A DNA stretch of 64,000 nucleotides from Monocercomonoides exilis (Eukaryota > Preaxostyla > Oxymonadida > Polymastigidae): positions 186,001 to 250,000 of the forward strand of contig LSRY02000019.1 in the NCBI GenBank assembly GCA_001643675.2. The letters run 5' to 3'. Positions 20,881-33,493 of this stretch are shown here, one piece after another. The number at the start of each line of letters is the position of its first letter. Within the stretch, counting starts at the first letter, position 1. Made by a program: the position numbers and the translations under genes. The notes beneath the pieces are model-generated. The model made no database searches, was not told where the DNA came from, and saw nothing but the letters and a program-made list of their open reading frames with translations.

Positions 20881-22909
20881 ATGTTAGCTTCTTCTGCAAA
20901 TGATTTTGCTCAACAGTTCAAAAAATGTTGGAGCACTGAAGATCAGGAGCATTTGGCAGAGGATTTTTTGTGCTTAAAGAAAACTGTTCCTCATTGGCTA
21001 GAAAATGTTTGAAAATGAATTCTTGTTTTTAAATATTGATTGTTGTACAGATGAATGAAGGACAAATATCTTCATTGGTTAAAAGACATTTTTCATCGCA
21101 AATTCAGCAAGATGTATTTTCACAAATTCTTGAACGTGACCTTTGTATTGCAAAACAACAATTTTCCTCTGCATTTCATCATCAGAGAACGCTTCTCGAG
21201 TTTGCAATTATATTCAAAAACATGATTTAATTTTGACATTTCTTTTTGAAGTGATTTGGTGCAAGAAGGTCTCGAATGGGCTGTTTCTTTGTTTATGTTT
21301 GTTTTGACTGATCTCAGAAAGATAGCCACAGTGGTTTGTGAAATTTGATTCGTTAAATTTCGAGATATCAAATGTGACATGAAACTAGGCCGACAACATT
21401 CTGGCAAAGGAACGCCAACCACCAAAGCACCTTGAGGAAACTGCAATGCTTTTATATAGTAAATATTTTTCACTCTGCAATAAGGATCGAAGCGAATTCT
21501 CAATTTCAAGAAAAAGGGCAATTTTACACATTGTTAATAACACATTAAAGATATGCTCAAAAGTGTGTTCCGCTCGTTAAATATGTATTAAGCCTTTTCC
21601 CATTCATTTTTTTAAAGATTAATAACACTCAAATTCCCCACAATTTACTTCGATCTACAAGCGCGCCAGGATTTCCTGCACTTGAACTGTTTCCGCTATC
21701 ACAACAAGTCACATATAAGTATTATTGCGGAAGGTTTTATCTTTTTGAATCCAAATATCAGCAAGCAGAACAGGATCTTGATTTTGCTTTCAGAAATTGT
21801 CCTGATGGTGGAGGGTATGATTGCAAGAGCATCCAAGAGAAGTTCCATTTCCATAAGAAATTTGTGTTTATATTTTGAATGTTATGAGATGGTCTTTCAT
21901 TTTTTGAGTTTTATCCTAAAATGTTTTCATATGGTGAATAATTGCTTAATTTGATTTCACTTTTATTTTGACAGGCCAACAGGAAACGTTGAGCTATTCA
22001 AAAACAAGCAGCTAATTCTTCTCTATCTGATTCCGTTGAGGATGCTGAGATTGAAGATGCCATCTGCCGCTTTACTGGGGAAGTATCAAATGAAATGGTT
22101 TGTTGAGATCAGAAACGCAGTGATTGCTGGCGATGTTAAGAGACTAAATGATTCGATCAAGCAACACGAAGAGTTCTTTATAAGGGCAGGAATCTATCTG
22201 ATTCTCCTCCAGCTGGAAACTTTGACTTTCAGGCAGTTATTCAAAAGAATGTGTGCACGAAAAACTTGAAAGGGATATTCTTTTTTGCTTTGTTGAAAAA
22301 GTTATCTGATGAATTATTTGCAAAATCCTTGATTTTAGAGATCTTTTTATTTCTTTCTTTGTTTTTTTCAATTAAATCACTCATCTGCATTGATTCAATT
22401 TTGTGATCTGTTTTGAATGCACCGTGCGCAACAACGGATTTATCAGAATATCTGTGATTGGAGGCACAAACATAAGTTTGGGCGTCCTTTCTGATGTTCT
22501 GGTCGAATTAGGCTTCAAAGAGTTTGCCGGAGTCCCTGTCTCATCTCTCGTCTCATCATCGTCTTCTTCAGCGTCTTCTTCAGCATCTTCCTCTTCGTCC
22601 ATGCTCTCGTCAACATCGCCTGCACCATTTCAATCCACATCGTCACAGCAGGCATCTTTTCCTGCTTCTTCTGCTGCACCTTCTCCTCTTCCATTGCCAT
22701 CTCCCTCCCCCTCTCCTTCTCCGCTGCCTTCTCCTGCAGCCTCCACCTCTGCTGCCTCGATGATGCGGTACGATGAGTTGGAGTGCCAGCTGGCTTTGCT
22801 GATTGCACAGAAGTACATCAAAGGCTTCATACACCACGAACGGCGCATCCTCGTTATTTCAAAAGACACTCCATTCACACCGCTCAAAGTGTTGGCACAA
22901 AGGCTTTGA
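20881..22909 (+). CDS. TREX-2 PCI-domain protein, PCID2/Thp1-like
   Basis: Seven exons: 20881-21006, 21051-21199, 21252-21333, 21389-21562, 21618-21814, 21975-22250 and 22447-22909. They give 488 codons plus stop with every junction in phase. The middle matches the PCID2/Thp1/CSN12 family step by step: EGLEWAVSLFMFVLTDLRK, KHLEETAMLLYSKYFSLC, QQVTYKYYCGRFYLFESKY, KQLILLYLIPLRML, then the hallmark HEEFFIRAGIYLILLQLE and FRQLFKR. The C-terminal winged helix ends with IKGFIHHERRILVISKDTPF. The family works in mRNA export with Sac3 at the nuclear pore, or, in its CSN12 branch, in a COP9-linked complex; TREX-2 is my preferred reading. An insert of about 80 residues rich in Ser, Pro and Ala (about 22540-22760) splits the winged helix, which is unusual. 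It is near the usual family length apart from the insert. Confidence 0.88.
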
Positions 22910-23266
22910 AGAGCATTGTTTGTAAAATTAGGATTAAAAAAAAAAGAATAATTTTGACCTCCAAAGGCATGATCACTTCTTGCCCTCTTCTATCATTTCA
23001 TTACATATGATTACATAAAGCGTTATTTTTTGGGAAAAAAATTCAACTTTATACAATTCACGTGAAACAGAAAAAAAAATGAAGACAAAATTCATTTGAA
23101 AGCTATGAAACAAGAGAAATTCCAACATTAAAACATTATAAATCATAAACGAAACAGAAAAAAAATAAGAAATAAATATTTATTGTAGACTCCATAAATA
23201 AAACTATTCTACATAAAACAATCATATAAAAAATTTTTATTTTTTGTTTGTAATTAGCGCTTCTTT
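22910..23266. other. Convergent intergenic spacer
   Basis: A 357-bp A+T-rich gap between the 3' ends of the PCI gene and the minus-strand coiled-coil gene. Nothing else is seen. Confidence 0.6.
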
Positions 23267-26200
23267 TCAAGAAGACTGCTGTGATATGAGGCTTCTCTGA
23301 GTTAGCGGATACGTCTCTCCTGTCACGGTTGTTGGAAGCTCAGGAACTTTTCATTTTCGAACAAGAGTGAAAAAAAAAGAAAAAAAAAAAGAAATATGAT
23401 GCAATGAATCGATTATCAAATATTCAATCTAAAATAGAAAACAAACCATTTTCATTTGGATGATATATCAACGGAGACAGCCGAGGCGATGGCTGCGATT
23501 GAACTGACGAAGAACGATGAGCATGACGCTTGAGCTTATCACTCTTCGGTGGAGATCGAGCGCTTTGCTCTGCCTTCCCCCTTTCTGTCAAGGGAGAATT
23601 GCTTTGTTTCTTTGATTTGTGCTTTTTATTGGAGTTTTTGATCGATCCTTCTTCTTTAAACTCAATCGATGTCAACTGAACAGCTGTATGAGATTTACTG
23701 TTACTGTTGCTGCTGCCTGTATCTTCATGTATCTTTGAGCTGTCACTTTGATTAGATGAAACAGTATCTGTAAGTAGAGGCAGAATGGTGAAAAACTCTT
23801 TATCGTCCTTCCTCTTCCACTCTTCGACTCCTTCTTCCGTTTTGTTAGTGCTCGCATACTTCTTCTCTTCGTTTGCTTCGCTCTTTTCTTTCTCCTTCTC
23901 TTTTTTGTATCTTCCAGAACTATTTGAAACAGGAGATTCTGGTGAGTCCTTTGAACGATGTGTGACAAGTTCTGACTCTAACTGCAGTGCACCGCTGTGG
24001 AAGAAAGACGGTGAAGGCGACTGCAAACTCCTTTGCAGGCGCTTTTGCGGAGTTGTTCCTGTCTGAGAATCATTCGATCCATTCTCTGTTAACCTGGTTG
24101 TTGATGCATCCATCTGCCGATCTGAGAAAACAGGAGGAAACGTCGAGACAGACGAAACTGTCCTTCGCGTGCCTTGTTCAGAGTGTGACGTATTTCGCTG
24201 CTGCGGAGACGAGCTTTGCTGAAGTGAAAGACGAGGGAGGTGGAAGTGGAGCGGCAGAGAAGGAGACGATTTGGGTGGTGCTGGCAGAACTGCATCATCC
24301 CCAACGTTTACAATTTTCCCAGTTCCACCACCGTTTTCCTTCAAGTTCTTTGCTTTTCTGTCTCTCCATTCATCTGACGGGCTGTTGTCTTTGTCTGCAT
24401 TGGACCAGCTCTTTTGTGGTGTGGCAGCAGGATTGATCCACTGATCACTGTCACCCCCAGAAATCACATAATTCCTTGCATTCTGTTCTTTCTCCTTCAA
24501 AAGTCCATTTCCCTGTTCCGAATCGCCATCCAATGTGTTGGAGGAATTCTTCATTTCGCGAGCCATCAGCTGCCGTGAGAGTGAATGTGTTGAGAGAGGA
24601 GATGAAGGAAAGCCATCAGGTCCCACAACAGTCAATTTGGGGGAAGTGAAGCTTGGAACAGAAGGCAAAGGAGAAGAAGGCGAGCGCATCGACATCATAT
24701 GCGATGCTGTGAAGTGTGGACCATAGACAGGAAATACTTCGGGTGAAAGTTCTTGTTCAGAAGATAGCAGTTCATCAGAAGACTGACTGTGAGAATCACC
24801 AGTAGTGCTTGTTTGCTGAGTAGCAGAGCTTATATTGCCTGGCGATGAAAGAATTGACAGATAGTTCGATTGATTCTGCAAAGCGCTCTGCCCAGATGAA
24901 ATGACCACAGCCGCGTTGGAAGACGGCCGAAGCTCGCTTTCAGAGGAAAGCGTTGTGAGTGTTGTCGTTGTCGCTGTTTGTGGAGGAGTCCACGGAGTTA
25001 CCCCTCTCTCTTTGATTTCAGTCTGCCCTGCAGCTTTCCCAGATATGCTGAGCTGCTTTTGGATGGATGCGTTGGCATCTTCAGTGAGAATGTCAGTTGC
25101 TGTGAGAGACTTTGAGGAGTACTGTTGCTGAAGAGAAGAAGACGATGAGGCTGCTTGTTTGGACTGGTTCAATGGAGATTGCTGCGAATTTGTTGATTTT
25201 TTGGGGGGAGTGGAATGATTGGGGGATGAATTGGGTGGAGGAAACGATGCATTTAGGTGAGATGGCAGGCGAGGTGAGTTCAGTGAAGCAGAAGAGCTTG
25301 TCGACGAGAGAGTGGAAGAGAGTGATGAAGTGTGCTCAGCTGATGAAATACTTACAGGATATGAATTTGTGTGTGGATGAGCCTGCACTTGTGAGACAGG
25401 CGATATTGCTGGCTGCAGAAACACTCCGCTGCCTGCTGTCCTCTCCATGCTCTGCAGCTGCGACTGTCGCGAAGATCTAGGGCTTTGTTGGGAAGATGCG
25501 ATGGATGAAGAGGAAGAAGTGCGAGAGAGGTATGGGTGCGACTGGGACACAGAGAAATAGACTGAAGAGTTTGGAGAGAGGAGAGAGGAAGAGCCGAAGA
25601 CAGTGAAGGATGTGGTGGAGTGGACCGGCAAGGAAGTGGCTGGCTGAGAAGAGGAGGTGTTGTATGGGAGTCTTTGGGGATCGGGTGGATACAGATGCAT
25701 TCTCTGTGAACTCTGATGTGATTGAAGGAAAGTAGCCTGCTCCATTTCTGTGGGAGAAAAAGAGGAGGAAATTGAAACGGGCACAAACCCCCCCATTTCA
25801 GCTGAGGAAATGTCTTTGCCTTCCGTGCTCAATGAAGAATACTGAGTGCGATATGGTTGAAGCTGAGGCGATAAAGTTGGCAAGGATGCAGCTGCCGAGG
25901 GAACAGCAGACAGCGAAGGGAAAAGCGACATTGTGGAGCAGAGAAAATCGGTTGATTCGTCCAAAACCTCGCTTGTGTCAACAAGAAGTGCACCTCCTCT
26001 TTCTTTTTCCCTGTCTCTTTCGATTCCTTTGAATGTCCTCTCTTTCACTCGCTCCTCGCCTGCTTCACGTGGACTCTCAATGCTCTGCTGCTGTTGCTGC
26101 TGAGCAAGCATCGCCCGCAAAGTGCTTTCCATCTTCGACCCTCTTCCAACAGTGATTTTTCTTAGCCGCATCTCCCTCGTCCTCGCGTTTTGGTCCTTCA

Positions 26201-28488
26201 GTGCTTGCTCTCTGTCACTGATGCTGATTCTCTCTTTGGCTTGATCGTTTCTGTCGTCTCGGGGGATGTCATATGCAGCAATCCTGTCTGCATTTGCATG
26301 CATCTCCAGCAGCCTTCTTTTCTCATACGCTGCAAGATGGTGTGCAGCATTCAGAACTTTGCCAAGGTTCCTCTGCCTCTTTATGGTGATCTCTATTCGG
26401 AGCGCCTCCAGCTCCTTCTCCTTTTCCTCCTGCTGCTTCCGCATCCGCTCCAGAAACGAAAGCGACAGAAACCGAGACGACATGCCGATCTTCCTAAGAC
26501 GCGCCTCCATCTTTCTTTTGGCTCCTTCGTCGTCCGAGTCATCTTCACTGCTTTCCTCGCCTGTAAGGCCTCTTTTCTGATTCCCCTTGCCAGAGCGGTG
26601 CAATGGACCCAGCAGCAAATCTTTGGATGCATCGTACGTGCCGTCTCTGATAGATTGGATCTTGTCCTGTTGGAAATGTAGTGTCGTTTGTGAATTAAAT
26701 AAACAAAAGAAAGAAAAGAAAAGAAAATTCATTCAAATAAACAAAATGAATAAAAAGAAGCTATGAAGTTGAATCGCATTTTCAATAAATCCAAACATCG
26801 AAGTACTTCTTCCTCAATTTAGCTGCCAAAATCTGCCATCTGTTCTGTATTGCCTCGCTCTTCAATCTTGCTTCCTCTGTGAGTGCATTTTCCACCTCAT
26901 CCACCCTTCCAGCTATTTCTCTTTCCCTCGCTTTGGCATCCTTATTCGCTCCTTCTCCTTCTCCATTGCTTCCACTTCCATTCAATATGGCCAACATTTC
27001 CGCTTCTTTTCTCTTCCATTCTTTGAACAAAGCCAATTCATCTGGTTCAATCTGATTGTTTGCAGCATTCTCAGCTGCTTTTCCTGCTTTCTGCTCCAAC
27101 AGTATCAGCTTCTCTTTCAGCTCTCTGATAACATCGTTCTTTTCCTCCACTTCCACTCGCGTAGCCTGAAGCAGTGACATCAGCTTTTCGCTTTCTGTCT
27201 CTTTTTCTTGTTTTTCTGCAGCGCCATTTTCATTTTTCTTCGATTTCCTCCTTCTTCCTCCATTTCCATCATCCTCCCACTCATCTTCTGAGCCAACACT
27301 TTCTTCCTCTGCTTCTCCTCCTCCGTCTCCTTCACTCGCTTGCTTTGCTCTTTCTTCGCTTTCTTTGAGAAATTGCTCTTTTAACTGCCGTATCTCCATT
27401 TCGTGCTGTTGCTGAATATCTGCCAGATTATTTCTGTGAGTTGGTTGGTTTAGCAATCATCACAGAATAAGCAAAATTCAAATGATCAACAAAATTGAAT
27501 AAATGTTTAATACACATACACAGCTAATAGATCGTTTTCTTTTCTTCTTTGGAGCTCTTCTTCCCGTTCTTTCAACATTTCCTTCAATTTTTTCAACTGT
27601 AACTCTCGTTCTTTCTCAAGTTTCTAGATTAAAAACATGTACCAAGCATTAAATAAAGCTAAAGATTTTTTTAAAAAATCCAAACATAGAACTTATCTTG
27701 AAGCTTTTTCTTGTCAGCTTCATATGATTCGTTCAACTTTTCAATTGCTGCTTGTGTCTTTTTTTGAAGAGTCTCTATATCATCATCTGGATCGGCATCT
27801 TCTCCTAAAAGTTCTTTAAGCCAGGCTTGTGGATTATATAATTTCAGGTCTTCTGGCTGATAAGCATCTCCGAGTCGAGAACGCTGATAAAGTTGCTCTT
27901 TTAAATTAAGTATTTCCATATAATACATCTGTCTCTGTTCCTTTAACAATTGGTCACGTCTCCGAACCTGCGAAACGAGCTCAGAAAATTTATGTCTAAA
28001 AGTTGTGTTTGATTCCGTTGCATCTAGAAGCTTGGTTAAAAGTTCAGAAGCATTCACATCCTTTAATGAAATGCATATAAATGTTTGTTAATGTGTTAGT
28101 TTTCAAAAAGCAAAAATAACTTTAACAAACATCAACAGTTGATCGTTCCTGTTGTTCAAGTGATTTGAAATATATCCAAACTCCAAGAATATATTCTGCA
28201 AACTCTCTCAAAATATCAAAGCAGCTATCAAGAAAAATTGACATCTAAAAAAATTTAGGAAAGAAATAAACTATTGTTGAAAATGTTTGTGTGCGAATGA
28301 AATACCTCTTCTTTCGTATAAGATTCATGAAGCGGAGCATTTTCATTATCATCTCGTAATAGCATTGAAAGGCGATTTTGATAAGATATAACCCCGTCAG
28401 TTACTTTTGAAGATATCCTGGAATCGATGGTTTCATCCCTTACATAGGTTTTTGATGGGGCTTTCTCCTTTGACGAGGAGTCAGCCAT
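23267..28488 (-). CDS. 1570-aa coiled-coil protein with a long disordered C-terminus
   Basis: Seven exons on the minus strand: 28306-28488, 28131-28244, 27686-28060, 27520-27623, 26797-27433, 23447-26666 and 23267-23346. They give 1570 codons plus stop, all in phase; the small last exon encodes a clear end (VPELPTTVTGETYPL onward). The N-terminal 480 residues contain heptad-rich helices (for example KKKTQAAIEKLNESYEADK, KLEKERELQLKKLKEMLKE, QQQHEMEIRQLKEQFLKES). Another charged helical part follows (residues about 480-640), then about 900 Ser/Gln/Pro-rich residues without predicted fold. A cytoskeletal or scaffold role is plausible in a flagellate, but no motor, kinase or known domain is visible, so the function is unknown. 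The start Met is 85 bp from the start of a divergent gene. Confidence 0.75.
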
Positions 28489-28573
28489 TTAATTATTCCC
28501 AACAACTTATGAAAAAGTTTATGCTTGCTATGATCTTATGAAAAAACTTCGCAGGTAATTTGAAAGCGTCACA
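28489..28573. promoter_or_regulatory. 85-bp divergent intergenic region, shared promoter
   Basis: Only 85 bp separate the start codons of the minus-strand coiled-coil gene and the plus-strand ARM-type gene. Both promoters and both 5' leaders must fit here or overlap the neighbouring coding exon. The repeated TTATGAAAAA at about 28508 and 28537 is visible, but its function is unknown. Confidence 0.5.
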
Positions 28574-31352
28574 ATGGACACAGAGGATTTATCCTCTGAT
28601 GTCAAAGATCAAAATAATGTATCTTTTTCTTTTATTTATTGTTTTATTTTTGAAAGCATGTTTTAAGACTGTTGATGTATTTTTTAGTTTTATTGAATCT
28701 TCAAATCATCTTATTCGAGAAGCCGGTATTCAATCTATTCTTGCGCTTCTAGAACATGGTTTGCATTTGCGAGCAAAATTTAAATGATAAATACTGACTT
28801 TTTTTCAAGAACCAACAATAATTCAGCTTTTTATTCAGCCTGAAAGACTAACCAGACTAATGGCAATAATAACAAATGAAACAAATCCTTCTATCAACGT
28901 TTGCAGATTTGAATTTAAAAAATAAATAAAACAAGTTTTTCTATTATTATTGATAAAAGAAATTACTTAATCAGTTATTAGCGCATCTACAAACATCTAT
29001 TGAACATTTTTCGGGAGATAACTATATTTCCAATCAGTTTAGCATTTATAACTTTTTCGTCACAGCGTTATACGTGTGCTGTTTTGCAATTATTATTTCT
29101 GTGTTATTAATTTATATATTTAGAGCAACAATTTTAGTTCTCTAATTTCCGTAATGAAAGCTCTTGAGCAGCATTTTCTGATGCACCCTTTTTGCAACGA
29201 AGCAGCGTCAAGGTGCTCTTTTTGTTCTTGCCTTTTGCATTTTTTGGAGCATGCCATAATTACTCAAGATGTTGCACTTGAATTACACAATCTTTTATCA
29301 ATATTAAAAGATCATGACATTAACGAAACTAATAGGCAGCTTCTTTCTCAATGTGAAATGAAATCAATCAAGATTTTTCATTCGTTTGGAGGGAATACGC
29401 AATCAGACATTGACATGCCAGAAATGACTCATCCGAATATGTTCAAAGCAGTTACAACAATTCCTTATCTTTTTGGAGAAGACGAAGTTTCATCAGTTCA
29501 TTCAGATAGCTCATCAACTGGGCATATCATTCGTCCAATTGCGGATTTTCCACCAGCTTTTCCATCTTCTTCTGCGGTTGTAAATCCATCACCTCCTCCA
29601 ATAGATTCATCTTCTGATGAAATGAATGATATCTCCGCAATTTGCACTCCATTTCCTGCTGCATCATCTTCAAGCCAGCCACTATCCTCTACTGAATCAG
29701 CAAAAGCAACTGGTTTATTTCCTTTCTTGTCGAATTCCACGTGCGAGCAATCACCTTTAGTTATGTGCATGTCTGAGTCAACTGAATCGGATTCATGTGT
29801 TGATGAGCAGTCACATTGTCTTTCTTCTTCTTCTTCCTTTGCTGGAGCATCGTCGTCTGCAACACTTGAATTCCAAAAAGATAGAAATATTGTAACAAAA
29901 CCAGACATTTGCGAATTCCTTTCCGGAGCTTCTGCTTCGTCCAATCAATCTGTTTTGACATCTGCGTTATCGACTGTTAGCTCGCTTCTTCCGAGTGCTT
30001 CAAAATTTGCAATGAAAGCGCTGAGTGATACAAAAATGATGGGCAGCATCTCAAAAGTTATGAAATTTGCCGTTTCGCCTTTTTTGCCAACTCCTGTTGC
30101 TGCAATTGGCTCTGTTCTTGCAGACCCCGTTACATCTCTTGTTGGAGAAGCAGTGAATGCAGAGCATATTTGTCAATTTGTAACGAACTTCCTGGAACAT
30201 AACCCAGATCAGGTTGAGAGATTTATAGCAAATGGGTTTCCTTCCACAATAACGAGTTTTATTCTTTCTCAAAAAGATTCAGATAAAATAACAAAAGTTT
30301 ATATTGCTGCGATGCAATTCTTTGTTCAGTATTGTGAATCTCATCCTCAACGTTTGCATTCTTTGCTTGAAGCCAACTTTTTGGAGGCTCTTGTAACAAT
30401 GCTAATGCAAAATCAGCCAGATATTCGAAGCATAACTCTTGACACATTGAAATTGCTTCTTACTATCAAAGCTGCTCCATGTGAAAATCGAAAATGCCAG
30501 AAAGAGCCACGAAACAAAGCATATGATGGATGCGAAGACGAAGAAAGTGACGATTCAGATGAAAGCAGTGAAAATTCTAACACTTCTCTGACATTCAGTC
30601 AGTCCGATTCTTTTTCGCAGCAAAATTTGCTTCGTTCACATTCTTTCTCAAACTTTGCAACGCTTTCTTCGGATCCATTTAATTCTATTACTTCACAGTC
30701 ACTCCCTCGATCGTTCAGCTCTGATGATTTGGTGAGTGCTGTTCCATCTTCCATTCCTCTGCCCCATCCTTGTTACCACAAATTCTGCCGCTGCAGAGGC
30801 GTCGAGCGCATTTCTTTGGTGTTCCGTCAAAATGAAAGTATGGAAATGCAGCTGAGGGCAAGCGAGGTTTGCGCATTGGTGTTCAGAGGTAGAGAAATAC
30901 CATCTGAATTGGTGCCAATGGTTTCTTTTCTTAAAGCTGCATGCTCAAGTGGTGATCAAGTAATTGAACAGCAGGCCTTAAGCGTTCTTAACGACTTGTC
31001 ATTTGTACAGCATAATCAGCTTATTTTGCTGCGAAATGACTTTATCAAATTATTAAAGATAATGTTACAGTGTGTATTATTTTTCTTGTGTATATTCTAT
31101 TTAATGCATCTGTTCTTTGATGTTTTAAACAGGGACAATCATCTCAAGTGTCCATCAGTCATTATTCAAGTACTTGTTCTTCTTCAAACAATCACTTCTA
31201 ACTGCACACCTCTCACAAAGTCCTTACTTGAAATGGCAATTCCTTTTTCACTTCTTACAATGCTAATTTCTCATTCAGACAAGAACATTTCTCAGAATGC
31301 AGCAGCTCTTCAACAACTGTTGCATCCTGAACAAGACAATTCTTTTATATAA
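28574..31352 (+). CDS. ARM/HEAT-type helical repeat protein with a central Ser-rich segment
   Basis: Six exons: 28574-28618, 28668-28758, 28810-28898, 28960-29036, 29138-31069 and 31133-31352. They sum to 817 codons plus stop with all junctions in phase. The acidic start (MDTEDLSSDVKDQNN) leads into helix pairs typical of armadillo/HEAT solenoids: FFSFIESSNHLIREAGIQS, LFIQPERLTRLMAIIT, LLHFLEHAIITQDVALELH. A low-complexity segment of about 200 residues follows, then more helices (QVERFIANGFPSTITSFIL, LHSLLEANFLEALVTMLMQ) and a C-terminal repeat (MAIPFSLLTMLISHSDKNI). Such solenoids bind partner proteins; nothing indicates which. The first exon could alternatively begin at other upstream ATGs, but those hit early stops. 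Confidence 0.7.
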
Positions 31353-31611
31353 AGAGAAATCTTTTTTGTGAATAAGAAGAGAGAACTGTATATGTTTGAT
31401 TTAAATTTCAATTGAATTTTTTTGTTGAGATGTAATGTTGAATTTCATTTAGGGTGATTTATAAGCCCGAATATTTTTTTGTTAACCCGAACAAAAAATA
31501 AAAAAATTATTTTTGTGAAATGAGTATTGATTTCGTTTTCAAAAAAATCTTAATTATAAATGTAATCAACAAGCGTTCGTTTCACAATTTTTAGAGTATT
31601 TCTTTTTTTCT

Positions 31612-31642
<31 letters not shown>

Positions 31643-32241
31643 TGTTTGTTTGTTTGTTTGTTGTTTCATTCAAAAATTATTATAAAAGTTCGAAAAGGCA
31701 ATTATTACGATCCTCATTTTTTTTCCATGAAGAGTTGATAGTATTTTTGGTTGTAACTTCTTCCGAAAAAATTATTAAAAATCAAAAAAACAGTTTTTAA
31801 AGTTAGTCTTTATTTGTTAATTTTTTGTTTTGCAAAATTGATATTTTCGGAACAACGAAAAACATTTTTATTGATCAATACAACCGCATTTTTTAGTAAT
31901 TTGCTCAATTGCATAATTACTGTTTCATCCGAAAAGATGATACAGCATAATTCAGAACATGTTTGATAATAAACATTCTTTATTATTCATTTTATTGAAT
32001 AAATACGTTTTTTAATTTGCCTTCTTCGCGATATTTGATGTATTTTCAAAAACATTTTCAACTATTTTGGATAAATACATTATAGTTGATCAAAGAGTTT
32101 TCTGGTTTGAATATTTTATTCATTTGAATGTTATATATATATTTTCACATTTTTATTTGATATTTTTTGGTTATTTCTTTAGACCTTTTTTCTCATTTAA
32201 TCGTCAGTTCTCATGCCGAGCAATCACAAATTGTTTGTGAA
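31353..32241. other. A+T-rich spacer with T28 tract and possible solo transposon end
   Basis: Contains a homopolymer T run (31616-31643) passing into (GTTT)n. At 31450 a TA is followed by GGGTGATTTATAAGCCCG, somewhat like the TA-flanked GGGTCAT end of the pogo element, but no matching second end was found. From about 32181 a frame leading into the next gene is open and follows an AG, so an upstream exon of that gene may be hidden or lost here. Confidence 0.45.
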
Positions 32242-33493
32242 ATGAAAGAATTAACAGATAAGATGAACAAAGAAGAATTCCAGGCCATTCTTACAGAAGA
32301 AATGTTCAATAAATTACACTACATGATTACTGAAAAGAAATTGCCTTTGGAAAGTGTAACCTTGCTGCTGAAACATATTGGATATTGGAAGAATTTGATG
32401 AATTTTTGGACTCCAAATTTTGATAGTTCTTCACTTTATGATAAATTTGAAGAGATTTTAAATGATGAAGAAAAGAAACAAGAAGAAAAGAACGAAAAGT
32501 TAGAGGTGGATATTTGTGAATGTATTCTTTCTCTGCATAATAAAAACTATGATATGTCAAGCGACTTTCTTTTGATTTGTATACCATGCCTTTTAAATTT
32601 TGTGATTGCCAAAGAGGAAAATGAAGAAGCACGAAATGAGGTAGAAATGGCATTGCTTTCTTTAAGCAGCATAAGTCAATATTGTGAGGTGTGAATTTTG
32701 TTGTGAAATGTTTGTCGTTCATGGATGTAACTTTTGCAAGTATTCGGAAAATGAATTGTGCTTAAATAAATTAGCAGAGATCATAAAGCATCATCAGGTG
32801 CATCAAAACCTAACTCCGCTTGCCTATTTGTCTGCTTTTAGGTTCTTTATGAACAGAGTTCTGGGTTCAAATAATTCTTTAAAGGAGCATTTGGATGAAC
32901 TGCATTTTGTGAAAGAAGTTACAAAGCAGTTGGAAGAGCTGACAAAATGCATCGATTGGAAGCAAAAGAAAAACGGAGTATTGAACACAAAAGAAGTACG
33001 GATCACTAAGAGATGGTGCAAATTGCTTTATTTATATTTTCTTAGCTTCACCCACGAGACAGAAGAAATCACCGAGTGTGCGCGATGCATAATTAGGCTG
33101 TGCAAGACTGCAAAGGATAATTATAGCGAAGTGACTTTGCTTTGCGTTGAACTGTTAAATCTGATGATATTCAAAGATGGAGTTAATGTTGACGATTTGC
33201 TGAGAGTTGGTGCTGTTGAGCTCATTTTGGATGAAATTCATCAGCCAACATTGGGAAATGACTTTACCGAGACTTATCTGTCTTTTTTCTCGAGGCTTTC
33301 GAAGAGATTGAATAGAAACGCCAATGAGAAAAGCGACAAAGAGAAAAGTGAGATAATCAAAAGAGTAACATTTAGTGTGCTGGAAGAAGATGGCTATGAA
33401 GATTCCTTGATTAGCTTCAATGAAATGTTGCGTGTTTATATGAGCCATTATGTATTACCTAAAAATCCTTCTGAATTATTTGTGGTTAATTGA
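32242..33493 (+). CDS. Lineage-specific ARM-like repeat protein, possibly 5'-truncated
   Basis: Two exons (32242-32688 and 32741-33493) joined in phase give 399 codons from the first in-frame ATG. The open frame continues upstream to an AG at about 32182, so an earlier exon may exist; none was found. The sequence is all-helical and Glu/Lys/Leu rich (KLPLESVTLLLKHIGYW, then EIIKHHQVHQNLTPLAYLS, ELHFVKEVTKQLEELTKC, RVGAVELILDEIHQPTL, and a C-terminal EEDGYEDSLISFNEML). From memory this resembles a large multigene family of oxymonad genomes, some members carrying an N-terminal kinase; that recollection is not proof. Function is unknown. With no intact N-terminus it may be a pseudogene or a short family member. 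Confidence 0.6.

Noticed and set aside
21120-21521. 133-codon minus-strand ORF across PCI gene exons 2-4
   Set aside because: The plus-strand exons in this stretch match the PCID2/Thp1 family in order and phase; the antisense frame has no domain.
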